The notes under the pieces were generated by a model. That model was not told the DNA's origin and did not search any database. It saw only the letters and a list, made by a program, of their open reading frames with translations. DNA of 15,537 bases from WRKB01 sp031551145 (GTDB lineage Bacteria > Desulfobacterota > Desulfovibrionia > Desulfovibrionales > Desulfovibrionaceae), in contig JAVBNZ010000084.1 in the NCBI GenBank assembly GCA_031551145.1, forward strand, positions 1 to 15,537, in the 5' to 3' direction. Of the stretch, positions 6,315 through 15,010 are shown piece by piece. The translations under genes were made by a program, and so were the position numbers. The first letter of the stretch is position 1, and the number at the start of each line of letters is the position of its first letter.

Positions 6315-6377
6315 AAAGTTCTTTTTTGCGGAGGGAGTGTACTCTTACGGTACTCGAGCGGAGCAAAAAAGGACTTT
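6315..6377. terminator. Long inverted repeat, probable bidirectional terminator after the M23 peptidase gene
   Basis: AAAGTTCTTTTTTGC (6315-6329) pairs with GCAAAAAAGGACTTT (6363-6377) at 14 of 15 positions around a 33-nt loop that itself has a small GTAC dyad. It begins 34 nt after the peptidase stop codon at 6411. T-rich runs on both strands allow termination in either direction, though the run immediately after the stem is short and interrupted. Confidence 0.5.
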
Positions 6378-6410
6378 GACAAAGTAATCGGCCACGAAAC
6401 GCGTGTTTAC

Positions 6411-7346
6411 TTACTCTTCCGTCAGAGGAACAGGATCCACGGCCAGACCCAGCGCATAGCAGCCGAAGTGCAGGTGCGGCCCTGTGGCGCGGCCCGTGGC
6501 CCCGGCCTTGCCGATGATCTTTCCCTTGGCTACCTTTTGCCCCTGCCTGACGTCAAGCGCGGAAAGGTGGGCGTATACGGTGAACACGCCCACACCGTGG
6601 TCAAGGTACACCACCTTGCCGGAGAAGTACAAATCATCGGCCAGCGCCACCACGCCGTCGGCCGCCGCGCGCACGGGCTCGCCCTGCTTGGCGCGCAGAT
6701 CCAGACCCTTGTGCGGATTGCGCGCCTGACCGTTGAAAACGCGGGCCGCGCCGAATTCCCCGCTTATTTCGCCGGGCACGGGGCGATCCAGGGGTATTTT
6801 CCACAGACGCTGCGGGTTCACGCCGGCAAGCACCGTGCGCACCCGCTCGGCCTCGGCCTTGATGCGGGCCTGCGCCTCGGCCGGCGGTTCCACATAGGCG
6901 GGCGCCACCTTCAATTCCTGCTTCGGGCGATCCTTGCGCAGCACGGTCAGATCTATTTCAACCTTGCTCCATTCCGGCCCGGACACGCGCAAAACAAGGC
7001 GCGGGCTTCTTTCTTCCAGCGGAATCGGCAGCAGGATCTGGGCATAGGCGCCCCCGGCGGCGGGCTGGGTGGGCACGGTCACTTCCTTTCCCAGCCAGCG
7101 GAAGGTGAAGGACGAAGAACGCGGCGCCGTGGCCACGGCAACCACGGCTTCCCCGGTATAGCCCGCCTTGGGCATGGTGACGCGCAACGAACCCGAACGC
7201 CCGGCGGTATGGACGGGAGAAGGCGCATCCCCCGTGCTCCCGCTCTGGGCGAAGGGAGGCTCCGCCTGCGCGGCGGGCGGGGCAAAGCACATGAGGCACA
7301 GGGCGGCCAGGCCCGCGCATGCCGATAATTTCAACGCGATTCTCAT
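6411..7346 (-). CDS. Exported M23-family metallopeptidase (LytM/gametolysin type)
   Basis: M23 enzymes are zinc endopeptidases that cut peptidoglycan cross-bridges, or regulate amidases when inactive. The 311-residue protein has an N-terminal signal peptide (about 1-28, ending AAQA). A beta-rich middle domain and a short helical linker (about 155-175) follow, then a C-terminal M23 domain. The zinc and catalytic residues are all present: H212 and D216 in NPHKGLDLRAKQG, H260 in VYAHLS, and H291 and H293 in GPHLHFG. The enzyme should therefore be active in the periplasm. The start (AGGAGG, 4 nt upstream) overlaps the xseA stop in an ATGA junction. The in vivo substrate cannot be told from sequence. 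Confidence 0.93.
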   Translation of the reverse strand: MRIALKLSACAGLAALCLMCFAPPAAQAEPPFAQSGSTGDAPSPVHTAGRSGSLRVTMPKAGYTGEAVVAVATAPRSSSFTFRWLGKEVTVPTQPAAGGAYAQILLPIPLEERSPRLVLRVSGPEWSKVEIDLTVLRKDRPKQELKVAPAYVEPPAEAQARIKAEAERVRTVLAGVNPQRLWKIPLDRPVPGEISGEFGAARVFNGQARNPHKGLDLRAKQGEPVRAAADGVVALADDLYFSGKVVYLDHGVGVFTVYAHLSALDVRQGQKVAKGKIIGKAGATGRATGPHLHFGCYALGLAVDPVPLTEE

Positions 7347-8791
7347 ACTTCCTCCTGAGAAGCCGTAACCAGGACGTCCAGCGCGCCGTCTATCAGGCGC
7401 AGGCGCAGGGCGTCTCCGGGCTGTGCCGCGCGCACGCCGCGCACCGGTTCGCCTGTTTCACCGTACACCAGGGCATAGCCCCGGCGCAGCGGCGCATGGG
7501 GATCGCAGGCGCGCAGAATTGTTTCGCAACGTTCCAGGGCGCGCGCCGCCGCAACGGGCACGCGCCGCGCAGCGATGTGGAGCCGCCTGACCAGATCGTC
7601 CAGCCTCCGCTCCGAGGATGCGGGCAACTGTACGCGCGCAAGGCGGGAAAGCGCAAGTTCGAGCCGCGCGCCGCGGGTCGCGCACAGTTTTTCCCCCGCC
7701 GCAACAAGGCGCGCGCGCAGGGCGGCCGGGCGTTCATCCCGCTCCCGCACAAAGCGGAGCGCGGCGCGACGCAGATCCGCGCGGGCCCGCGCAAGCGCCT
7801 GTTCTCTGCGTTTCAGGGTATCCACGGGCGAAAGCCGGCGCAACACCCGCTCCTGCACATAGAGGCGGGATTCCGCCGCCCCCAACAGGCGCAATGCGGC
7901 ACGCCGCAGGGCAAGCTCCAGGTTATCCACGCGTTGGACAAGCTCCGCGCGCAGGGGCCAGAGCATCTGGGCCGCGTGGCTGGGCGTGGCCGCGTGCGCG
8001 TCGGCCGTGAGATCGGCCAGGCTGGTGTCCGTTTCGTGCCCTATGCCGGTGAGCACGGGCACGGCCGAAATGAAGATCGCCTCCGCCACGGCCCGCTCGT
8101 TGAAAGCCCACAGATCCTCCAGGGAACCTCCCCCGCGCAGCAGCACGGCGATCCGCGCCCAGCCCTCGGCGTTTATTCGGGCAAGCGCCGCCGCAACAGC
8201 CGGGGCCGCCGCATCGCCCTGCACCGGCACGGGATGGATGCGGATTTCCGCCCCGTACCCACGTTCCGAAGCGATACGCAGAAAATCCCGCACCGCCGCG
8301 CCGCCGGGGGCCGTGATCAGCGCCACGCGTATGGGATGCGCCGGCAGGGGCCGCTTGCGCTCCGGCGCGAAATATCCTTTGGCCGCCAGTTCCTGTTTCA
8401 GGGCTTCAAAAGCCTGGGCCAACAGGCCCGCGCCGTCGGCCTGAACCAGTTCCACCACGAGCTGATAGGCCCCGCGCGGCGCATAGACGCCGATGCGGCC
8501 GGCGCAGAGCAGGCGCTGCCCGTCCCGCAGCGTGCGGGCAAGGCTGGGCCGGGGTTCGCCGAATACCTCGCCGGTCAGGGGATCGAAGTGCTCGTCGTCG
8601 CGTTGGCTCGTCTTGAACCAGACGCAGTTGAGCAGGGCGTCCTCGTCCTTAAGGGAAAAATAGAGATGCCCGGACGAGGGGCGGGAGACGTTGCCCGCCT
8701 CCCCCCGCACCCAGACAAAGGGAAAGCGCTCCTCCAGCCCTTCGCGGATGCGGCGGGTCAATTCCCGCACGGAGAGGATCTGATTTTCCAT
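7343..8791 (-). CDS. xseA: Exodeoxyribonuclease VII large subunit
   Basis: XseA is the catalytic subunit of exonuclease VII, which acts on single-stranded DNA from both ends. The 482-residue protein has an N-terminal OB fold (SVRELTRRIREGLEERFPFVWVRGE, here split: residues 7-31). The conserved catalytic core includes LITAPGGAAVRDFL, RGGGSLEDLWAFNER and TGIGHETDTSLADL followed by ADAHAATPSHAAQ. A long helical region and a C-terminal segment (LRRGYALVYGETGEPVRG) follow. The start at 8791 has AGGAG 4 nt upstream and matches the family start MENQILSV. An in-frame ATG at 8857 would add 22 residues without similarity. It is coupled to the M23 gene by a 4-nt overlap and follows proS after a 107-nt gap with strong hairpins. 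Confidence 0.97.
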   Translation of the reverse strand: MENQILSVRELTRRIREGLEERFPFVWVRGEAGNVSRPSSGHLYFSLKDEDALLNCVWFKTSQRDDEHFDPLTGEVFGEPRPSLARTLRDGQRLLCAGRIGVYAPRGAYQLVVELVQADGAGLLAQAFEALKQELAAKGYFAPERKRPLPAHPIRVALITAPGGAAVRDFLRIASERGYGAEIRIHPVPVQGDAAAPAVAAALARINAEGWARIAVLLRGGGSLEDLWAFNERAVAEAIFISAVPVLTGIGHETDTSLADLTADAHAATPSHAAQMLWPLRAELVQRVDNLELALRRAALRLLGAAESRLYVQERVLRRLSPVDTLKRREQALARARADLRRAALRFVRERDERPAALRARLVAAGEKLCATRGARLELALSRLARVQLPASSERRLDDLVRRLHIAARRVPVAAARALERCETILRACDPHAPLRRGYALVYGETGEPVRGVRAAQPGDALRLRLIDGALDVLVTASQEEV

Positions 8792-8814
8792 ACCGCTCCT
8801 GCGGGCGCATCCAT

Positions 8815-8893
8815 GTCCGGCGAAGTGAATTCGCCGGACGCGCCCTTGTCGCTCCAAGCGGCTACCGCCGCAGACTCCGTCGGCCTGTAGCCG
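8815..8893 (-). promoter_or_regulatory. Two hairpins in the proS-xseA spacer
   Basis: GTCCGGCGAA (8815-8824) is exactly complementary to TTCGCCGGAC (8830-8839) around a 5-nt loop. A second pair, CGGCTAC (8859-8865) and GTAGCCG (8887-8893), encloses 21 nt. Neither is followed by a T-run on either strand, so they are poor intrinsic terminators. The first lies only 24 nt before the xseA start codon. An mRNA-processing, stability or attenuation role is possible but unproven. Confidence 0.5.
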
Positions 8894-8898
8894 TTTCT

Positions 8899-10619
<1,721 letters not shown>

Positions 10620-10629
<10 letters not shown>

Positions 10630-11717
10630 GCATGATCCTTTTGGTTGGATTCTTCTTTCAAAACTTTATCAAGCTCCTCCATAAAAGCGGCCAACAGGGC
10701 GTCGCGACCCGTGACGGAGCGGACAACCGCGCCTTTACGGAAGATAATGCCCTTGTCGCGTCCGCCGGCCAGGCCGATATCGGCCTCTCTGGCTTCTCCG
10801 GGGCCGTTGACTACGCAGCCCATGACCGCCACGGTGATGGGCGTCGTTTCGCCCGCCAGGCGGCGCTCCACGGCCTCGGCCAGGCCGGGCAGGTCGATTT
10901 CCGTTCTGCCGCAGGTGGGGCAGGCGATGATTTCCGGGCCGCGCCGGCGCAGGCCGAGGGCGCGCAGAATTTCCCAGGCCACCGTGAGTTCCTGCACGGG
11001 GTCGCCGGTCAGGGATACGCGCAGGGTGTCGCCAATGCCCTCCCAGAGCAATATGCCCAGGCCCACGGCGGATTTGACGGCCCCGCGCAGGGCGGCTCCG
11101 GCTTCGGTGATGCCGATGTGCAGCGGATAGTCGCAACGGGCCGCAAGCAGACGGTAGGCCGCGACGCTGTGCAGCACGGAGGAGGATTTGAGCGAAATTT
11201 TGATACCGCCGAAGCCGGCGTCCTCCAGCAGGCGCACGTGGCCGAGCGCGCTTTCGACCAGAGCTTCGGGCGTGGGGCCGCCGTGCTTTTCAAGCAGCGC
11301 TTTTTCCAGCGAGCCGCCGTTGACCCCGATGCGGATGACAGCCCCGGCGGCCCGTGCGGCATCCGCCACGGCGCGCACCTTTTTTGATCCGCCGATGTTG
11401 CCGGGATTGATGCGCAGGCCCTCCAGTCCGGCTTCCAACGAGGCCAGGGCCAGGCGGTAATCGAAGTGGATATCCGCGATCAGGGGCAGATCCGTGCCGG
11501 CGCGTATGGCGCGCAGGGCGCGCGCGGCTTCGGCGTCGGGCACGGCAAGGCGCACGGCTTCGCAGCCCGCCGCGGCAAGGCGTTCGATCTGGCCGAGCGT
11601 GGCCTCCGCATCGCGGGTGTCGGTGTTGGTCATGCTCTGCACCATGACCGGATGCTCACCGCCTATACGCAGCCTGCCCAGGTGCAGGACGCGGGCGGGA
11701 CAACGCGTGGTGTTCAT
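10620..11717 (-). CDS. ispG: 4-hydroxy-3-methylbut-2-en-1-yl diphosphate synthase (GcpE)
   Basis: IspG is the iron-sulfur enzyme that reduces methylerythritol cyclodiphosphate to HMBPP, the next-to-last step of the MEP pathway. The 365-residue protein has the family N-terminus (GGEHPVMVQSMTNTDT), the barrel segment PLIADIHFDYRLAL, and LRINPGNIG. The C-terminal cluster domain has C266 and C269 (CPTCGRTEIDL), C301 (MGCVVNGPGE) and E308. The start at 11717 has AAGGGAG before it and fits the family; an in-frame ATG at 11771 would add 18 residues without similarity. It is the first gene of the leftward run and diverges from the flagellar-type operon that starts near 11814. Its own promoter is not obvious; TTGGCT-17 nt-TAAAAA upstream is only weakly promoter-like. 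Confidence 0.97.
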
Positions 11718-11813
11718 GCGGGCTCCCTTGCGCGAAAGAAATTTTTTACGGTATTTTTCGCAGTAAGCCAAGGCGGGGTCTCCGGCCCAAACTTGCCTCC
11801 CCTCAAAACAGTC

Positions 11814-11840
11814 TTAAGTTTTGTTCGAGTCCGCCGATAA
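11814..11840 (+). promoter_or_regulatory. Sigma-28 (FliA) promoter of the FlgO-family operon
   Basis: TTAAGTTT (11814-11821) is followed after exactly 11 nt by GCCGATAA (11833-11840). The known FliA consensus is TAAAGTTT-N11-GCCGATAA, so 15 of 16 positions match at the canonical spacing. It lies 38 nt before the first start codon. It places the three downstream genes in the late flagellar regulon. Confidence 0.9.
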
Positions 11841-11877
11841 GGACAGTGATGCCGAACGGCATTGCAGGAGAACAGGG

Positions 11878-12585
11878 ATGAAGCGTCCTTTATACATAGC
11901 GATGATGGTGCTTGCGTTGGCGTTCGCGGCGGGCTGCGCCTCGACCTCGAAGCAGGGAGCGGGCGGCACTGCATACAGAACGGTTGTGCCCACGGATCCG
12001 AACTTTGTGGCCGCGAATGAGCTGAGGCTGAAAGTGCGCGAAATGGCGGATCAGCTGTTGGCAAGCCTGCCCAATGCGGCCTTGACCGGCACGGTGGCCG
12101 TGCCCGGGCCGTTCGTCGATCTGAACAATCCCGGCCACAGCGGCCCGCTGGGTTCGTATCTGGCCGAGGCGCTGACCTATGAATTCAACCAGCGCGGCTT
12201 TCCGGTGCAGGATCGCGTAACCGCCGCGGCCGCGCCGTCCTCCAAAAGCAAAAGCAGGGGCAAGGCCGCCGCTGCCGGGAGCGGGAGTTCGGCCGTGCTG
12301 ACGGGCGGATATCAGCAGGATCCGGACGTCATCTTCGTCACCGCGCGCCTGGTGCGCGCCGCCGACGGCATAGTGCTGCGCACGGCCCAGGTGATGCTGA
12401 CGCCCAACGCCGTGACCCTGCGCATGACCAATGCCTCGCCCGACGGCACGCCCTATGGACTCGGCGTGGCGGACGGAGGGCCGTTGTTCAAGGGCTCGGG
12501 CTACGGCGGCATGCGCATACGCCAGGCCGCGCCGCGCAAGACGAGCGTGGCCGCCAACAGGGTGGGCCTGTGGGGATCGCAGTAA
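11878..12585 (+). CDS. FlgO-family outer-membrane lipoprotein
   Basis: FlgO-family proteins are outer-membrane lipoproteins linked to flagellar function and motility, first described in Vibrio. This 235-residue protein has a lipoprotein signal peptide ending AFAAGC, with the acylated cysteine at residue 20. A FlgO-type domain follows (about 55-180) with VAVPGPFVDLNNPG, GPLGSYLAEALTYEFNQRGF and VFVTARLV-like strands ending in GIVLRTAQVML. A low-complexity Ser/Lys/Ala insert interrupts it (about 120-140). The C-terminus is glycine-rich and outside the family core. The start at 11878 has AGGAG 7 nt upstream; an in-frame ATG at 11821 lies inside the sigma-28 promoter and is rejected. It is the first gene of the operon and overlaps nothing. 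Confidence 0.8.
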   Translation: MKRPLYIAMMVLALAFAAGCASTSKQGAGGTAYRTVVPTDPNFVAANELRLKVREMADQLLASLPNAALTGTVAVPGPFVDLNNPGHSGPLGSYLAEALTYEFNQRGFPVQDRVTAAAAPSSKSKSRGKAAAAGSGSSAVLTGGYQQDPDVIFVTARLVRAADGIVLRTAQVMLTPNAVTLRMTNASPDGTPYGLGVADGGPLFKGSGYGGMRIRQAAPRKTSVAANRVGLWGSQ

Positions 12586-12608
12586 CAGCCGCGCCCGCGG
12601 AGGATGCC

Positions 12609-12917
12609 ATGAACGCTTCACGCATGTTTGAACTTGTACGGCCGGGCAAGGCTTTTGCGGCCGCCGCGCTGTGCCTTCTGCTCTGCGCGCCGGCCTTCGC
12701 TGCGGGCTTGATAGGCAACTTCGATTCCCTGCCGCCGGACACCCGGCTTACCCGCAAGCACTGGGCCGCCGCGCGTGACTACCAGCGTCAGATGCGCTAT
12801 GAACTGGCGCGGCAGCATTACCTGCTGGCCCTGTCCGCCTGCCGTTCCTCGGAAACGCAGGAGCAGCTCAAGCGGGAGCTGGAAACCGTGGATCTGCAAA
12901 TCCGCACCATGAGGTAG
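12609..12917 (+). CDS. Small exported protein of unknown function in the FlgO-family operon
   Basis: I do not recognise this 102-residue protein. It has a signal peptide with a hydrophobic core (AFAAAALCLLLCAPAFA) and probable cleavage after AFA near residue 31. The mature part is about 70 residues and mostly helical. It includes HWAAARDYQRQMRYELARQ and HYLLALSACRSSETQEQLKR, which resemble a single TPR-like helix pair. The start at 12609 has a strong GGAGG 5 nt upstream; an in-frame ATG at 12570 overlaps the previous gene and lacks this support. It sits between two FlgO-family genes with gaps of 23 and 3 nt, so it is co-transcribed and probably works with them in the periplasm. That link is inferred from position alone. 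Confidence 0.75.
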   Translation: MNASRMFELVRPGKAFAAAALCLLLCAPAFAAGLIGNFDSLPPDTRLTRKHWAAARDYQRQMRYELARQHYLLALSACRSSETQEQLKRELETVDLQIRTMR

Positions 12918-12920
12918 ATC

Positions 12921-13547
12921 ATGTCGCGCAGGCTGTTCTTTTTGCTGCTCATCTGCACCATACTGCTCATTCCCATGGCTGCCGCGGCCGCGGCCGCGCG
13001 CAAGGGCACCGTGCCCACGGCGGCGGATGAAATGGCGGCGGCCATCGATCAGCAGATTTTGGGACACTTCGGCGTCAACCCGTCCAACAAGTCCGACGGC
13101 AACCAACATCTGAAGATACGGCGCGCGCTGACCATTTCCTTCACCTCGGCCGTGAACCTCAACGATTTGGAAGTCTCCAACGCCGCCGGCCGGCAAATCA
13201 GCGAGGAAATGGCGCGCTGGTTCGTGCAGGCGGGCTACCGGGTGCAGGAAATCCGCAAGGGCAAGGACATTTATTTCGACCCCCGGCGCGGAGAAATGCT
13301 GCTGACCCGCGACGTGCGCAAGCTGTTCAACACCCACGTGCAGACCGAGGCGGTGCTGGCCGGCACCTATGTGGTTTCGCCGGATCAGGTGCGCTATACC
13401 ATGCGCCTCGTCCACGTGCCCTCGAACGACATTCTGGCCATGAGCACGGCCACGATCAACATTACGAACGACTTGAAGCCGCTGTTGCGGGAAAATACGG
13501 AACCCACCAAGGTGATGCCCTCGATAGGCACGAAACTGAAAAAATAG
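12921..13547 (+). CDS. FlgO-family protein (second copy)
   Basis: This 208-residue protein has an N-terminal signal peptide (hydrophobic residues 5-26, ending in an alanine run) but no lipobox cysteine, unlike the first FlgO-family protein of the operon. Its FlgO-type domain is better preserved: SAVNLNDLEVSNAAGRQISE, EMARWFVQAGYRVQEIR, GEMLLTRDVRKL, and AVLAGTYVVSPDQV with RLVHVPSNDILAMSTATI. The start at 12921 follows the previous stop by 3 nt, with GAGG 6 nt upstream. Sharing a sigma-28 promoter with the lipoprotein suggests a flagellar outer-membrane or periplasmic role. Which of the two corresponds to characterised FlgO cannot be decided here. Confidence 0.85.
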   Translation: MSRRLFFLLLICTILLIPMAAAAAAARKGTVPTAADEMAAAIDQQILGHFGVNPSNKSDGNQHLKIRRALTISFTSAVNLNDLEVSNAAGRQISEEMARWFVQAGYRVQEIRKGKDIYFDPRRGEMLLTRDVRKLFNTHVQTEAVLAGTYVVSPDQVRYTMRLVHVPSNDILAMSTATINITNDLKPLLRENTEPTKVMPSIGTKLKK

Positions 13548-13566
13548 CCGGCGCTGCGGCCTTTTC
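13547..13566 (+). terminator. Weak terminator-like hairpin after the FlgO operon
   Basis: GCCG (13547-13550) and CGGC (13557-13560) form a 4-bp stem followed by CTTTTCG. The stem is short, so this may be inefficient. No better candidate lies before the tRNA promoter. Confidence 0.3.
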
Positions 13567-13608
13567 GTTTCTGCCTGTGAGGAAATGATAGAACATCCGC
13601 GCGGAGTG

Positions 13609-13637
13609 TTGACAGTCGGCCGGCTTCGGAGTACACA
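13609..13637 (+). promoter_or_regulatory. Promoter of the tRNA-Pro gene
   Basis: A perfect TTGACA (13609-13614) is followed after 17 nt by TACACA (13632-13637). The predicted start, near 13644, is a few bases before the mature tRNA 5' end at 13650. Confidence 0.6.
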
Positions 13638-13649
13638 ACGCCTTCGTGT

Positions 13650-13726
13650 CGGGATGTAGCGCAGTCTGGGAGCGCACTTGAATGGGGTTCAAGGGGTCGA
13701 AGGTTCAAATCCTTTCATCCCGACCA
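13650..13726 (+). tRNA. tRNA-Pro, anticodon GGG
   Basis: The 77-nt sequence folds as a complete cloverleaf. The acceptor arms CGGGATG/CATCCCG pair perfectly. The D stem is GCGC/GCGC and the anticodon stem is CTTGA/TCAAG around the loop ATGGGGT, with anticodon GGG at 13684-13686. The T stem is GAAGG/CCTTT (one G-U pair) with loop TTCAAAT. The discriminator A and the CCA end are encoded (13723-13726). It reads CCC and, by wobble, CCU proline codons. It has its own promoter and terminator, and mobile-element debris begins just after it, as is common at integration hot spots. Confidence 0.97.
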
Positions 13727-13733
13727 GAAATTC

Positions 13734-13766
13734 AAAGGGTTTCGCAAGCTTGCGGAACCCTTTTTT
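13734..13766 (+). terminator. Intrinsic terminator of tRNA-Pro
   Basis: AAGGGTTTCGCAA pairs with TTGCGGAACCCTT across a 2-nt centre, with one T-G wobble, and runs into six T residues (13761-13766). It starts 8 nt after the CCA end. Confidence 0.9.
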
Positions 13767-13793
13767 CGTGCCCGAAGGGCGGCTTTCGCTCCA

Positions 13794-13834
13794 TGACCCC
13801 AATATGACCCAAAAACGAGGGTCATGAATTGACC
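13794..13834. repeat. Cluster of TGACC(C) motifs downstream of tRNA-Pro
   Basis: TGACCC occurs at 13794-13799 and 13805-13810, in inverted form at 13819-13824, and as TGACC at 13830-13834. Two copies form an exact dyad, ATGACCC/GGGTCAT (13804-13810 and 13819-13825). Short repeated motifs of this kind beside a tRNA can be arm-type binding sites of a tyrosine recombinase. No matching duplication of the tRNA 3' end was found in this window. Confidence 0.4.
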
Positions 13835-13860
13835 ACTGCCCGGTAATCATCCCATTTTTA

Positions 13861-14053
13861 GGCTCAGCCCTCATTAATCCGCTTGCTACGAAGCTGAATT
13901 TTTACGAGTGGCGGCGTTGCGGGGCAAAAATTGACCTTGCGGTATGTCGACACAGCTTCGCCCAACTTTTTCCTTGCGTCTTACATTCTGAAAAAATTCA
14001 TCTTTTCGCGGATAGCAGATTAATGCGGACGGAGAATTAATGAGGGTTGAGCC
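13861..14053. mobile_element. 193-bp non-autonomous element (MITE-like) with 18-bp terminal repeats and TA target duplication
   Basis: The left end GGCTCAGCCCTCATTAAT (13861-13878) and the reverse complement of the right end GGCTCAACCCTCATTAAT (14036-14053) match at 17 of 18 positions. TA lies directly outside both ends (13859-13860 and 14054-14055). Subterminal inverted copies are also present: CATTAATCCGC (13872-13882) against CATTAATCTGC (reverse of 14015-14025). There is no transposase-sized frame inside. The TA duplication points to the IS630/Tc1-mariner type of transposition, although some other families also target TA. Confidence 0.75.
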
Positions 14054-14850
14054 TAGATGGTGTAGTCACGAGATTGAGGCCCACAAAAATATACACCTGA
14101 TGTGAATAGCAGCAAGGAATGATGCCGTATCTCCTCAAGGCGCATGCCCGTGTACAAGCCGATCAGAGGTATCCAAAAGTAGGCGGGGTATTTGAACTTC
14201 CGTTGCGTAAATTTGGGATGCGAGAAAATCGTCTTGAGGTCATCGGCCGTAAAAGCGTCCCTCAGTTCGATTTCCTGGCGGGTATCTTTGATTTGCAGAC
14301 CCTTTGCCGGATTGGAGCGCAAGAGACCTTCACGCACACACCATTCAAGCAGACTGCCCACCGCCTCAACCGTGACGTTGATCGTCTTGACGCTCAAGGT
14401 CTTTTCCGGCGGGTCTGCCAGGATTTCCCGGATGCTCATTTCAACGTATTTGCGGGAGCGCGAGCGATTGGGCGGCAGGCGGCGCAATGTTTCCCGAAAT
14501 TCCCGCATGTCTTCGCGGCTGATGTCGTCAATGCGCTTATCGCCGATGATTTCCAGGAACGTGCCCAGGCGCTGCCGATGATCCGGCAGGCTGTGTTCCT
14601 TCCAGGCTCCGTCCGAAAGTTTTGTGACGACATAGCGTTCGATGGCCTCGGAAAAGAGTGGAGCGGGCGTCACCTCCACGGGCGGCAGCATTTCCGCCTG
14701 GGGAACAGGATCCGGGAATACGTAGCGAAAATAATAGAGATTGCCCCGTTGGTAAAGATGGGCCGGAGCGTTCAGGGGCTGCTTTTCTGCCCGCACGGAA
14801 TGGGAATCTTTCTGGGAATATAAGGATGGGACAAGCGAGGCCTGGCGCAT
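14053..14850 (-). pseudogene. Decayed tyrosine-type integrase (C-terminus lost, probable internal deletion)
   Basis: The readable part is 265 residues from ATG 14850 (AAGGG about 10 nt upstream). The frame is open to 15009, but the extra N-terminus is unlike the family. It starts with an N-terminal motif of tRNA-targeting integrases (APAHLYQRGNLYYFRYVFP). It then jumps quickly to a core-binding domain (LFSEAIERYVVTKLSDGAWK, and later SREDMREFRETLRRLPPN, KTLSVKTINVTVEAVGSLLEW, SNPAKGLQIKD). The first catalytic arginine is present in GLYTGMRLEEI. After that, similarity ends at about 14127. The catalytic lysine, HxxR box, second histidine and tyrosine are all missing, so it cannot recombine DNA. 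The family usually has a longer stretch between FRYVFP and the core-binding domain, so an internal deletion is likely. The stop codon abuts the element at 13861-14053. Confidence 0.85.
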
Positions 14851-14960
14851 GACGCACACACCCTTCGCCCGGATCGTCCCGAATCCGGAGCCTTTGGCAC
14901 AGCACTTTGGCACAGTTGGGTGCCGAAGGTGCGCTGCGGGTGAAAACGCCGCATTCCCGA

Positions 14961-15000
14961 AAGAAAAAAGAAAAGGGTTGCGGCATGATAGCGCAACCCT
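14961..15000 (-). terminator. Intrinsic terminator behind the tRNA 3' fragment
   Basis: AGGGTTGCG (15000-14992 on the minus strand) pairs exactly with CGCAACCCT (14982-14974) around a 9-nt loop and is followed by TTTTCTTTTTTCTT. It lies 10 nt after the CCA end of the tRNA fragment at 15011, the position expected for a native tRNA terminator. It is upstream of the integrase remnant start. Confidence 0.85.
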
Positions 15001-15010
15001 GATGGTCAAA

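Larger units (their letters stand above)
6109..6410. other. Structured intergenic region between xseB and the M23 peptidase gene
   Basis: This gap holds no protein-like frame I trust; a 71-codon minus-strand frame at 6151-6366 has no family features. It contains an inverted-repeat pair (6120-6136 and 6230-6246), a GC-rich hairpin within that pair (6171-6198) and a long A/T-rich hairpin (6315-6377). A promoter for xseB-ispA-dxs is expected here, but I could not pick one with good hexamers and spacing. Confidence 0.6.

Noticed and set aside
5556..7328. Long plus-strand frame (590 codons) opposite ispA, xseB and the M23 gene
   Set aside because: It spans three recognised genes and an intergenic region on the other strand and has a compositionally biased His/Gly/Arg-rich translation. 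It is an antisense artefact.
7319..8890. Plus-strand frame of 523 codons opposite xseA
   Set aside because: Antisense shadow with no recognisable domains.
13689..13874. Small minus-strand frame ending in GMKGFEPSTP
   Set aside because: This ending is the familiar artefact of translating the antisense of a tRNA 3' end; it reads through tRNA-Pro.
14053..14055. The 193-bp MITE-like element as the cause of the integrase truncation
   Set aside because: The integrase stop TAG is formed at the element boundary. However, removing the element and one TA copy leaves ACC-ATC-TAA, which is still a stop, and similarity to integrases already ends about 70 nt earlier. The truncation is therefore independent of the insertion.
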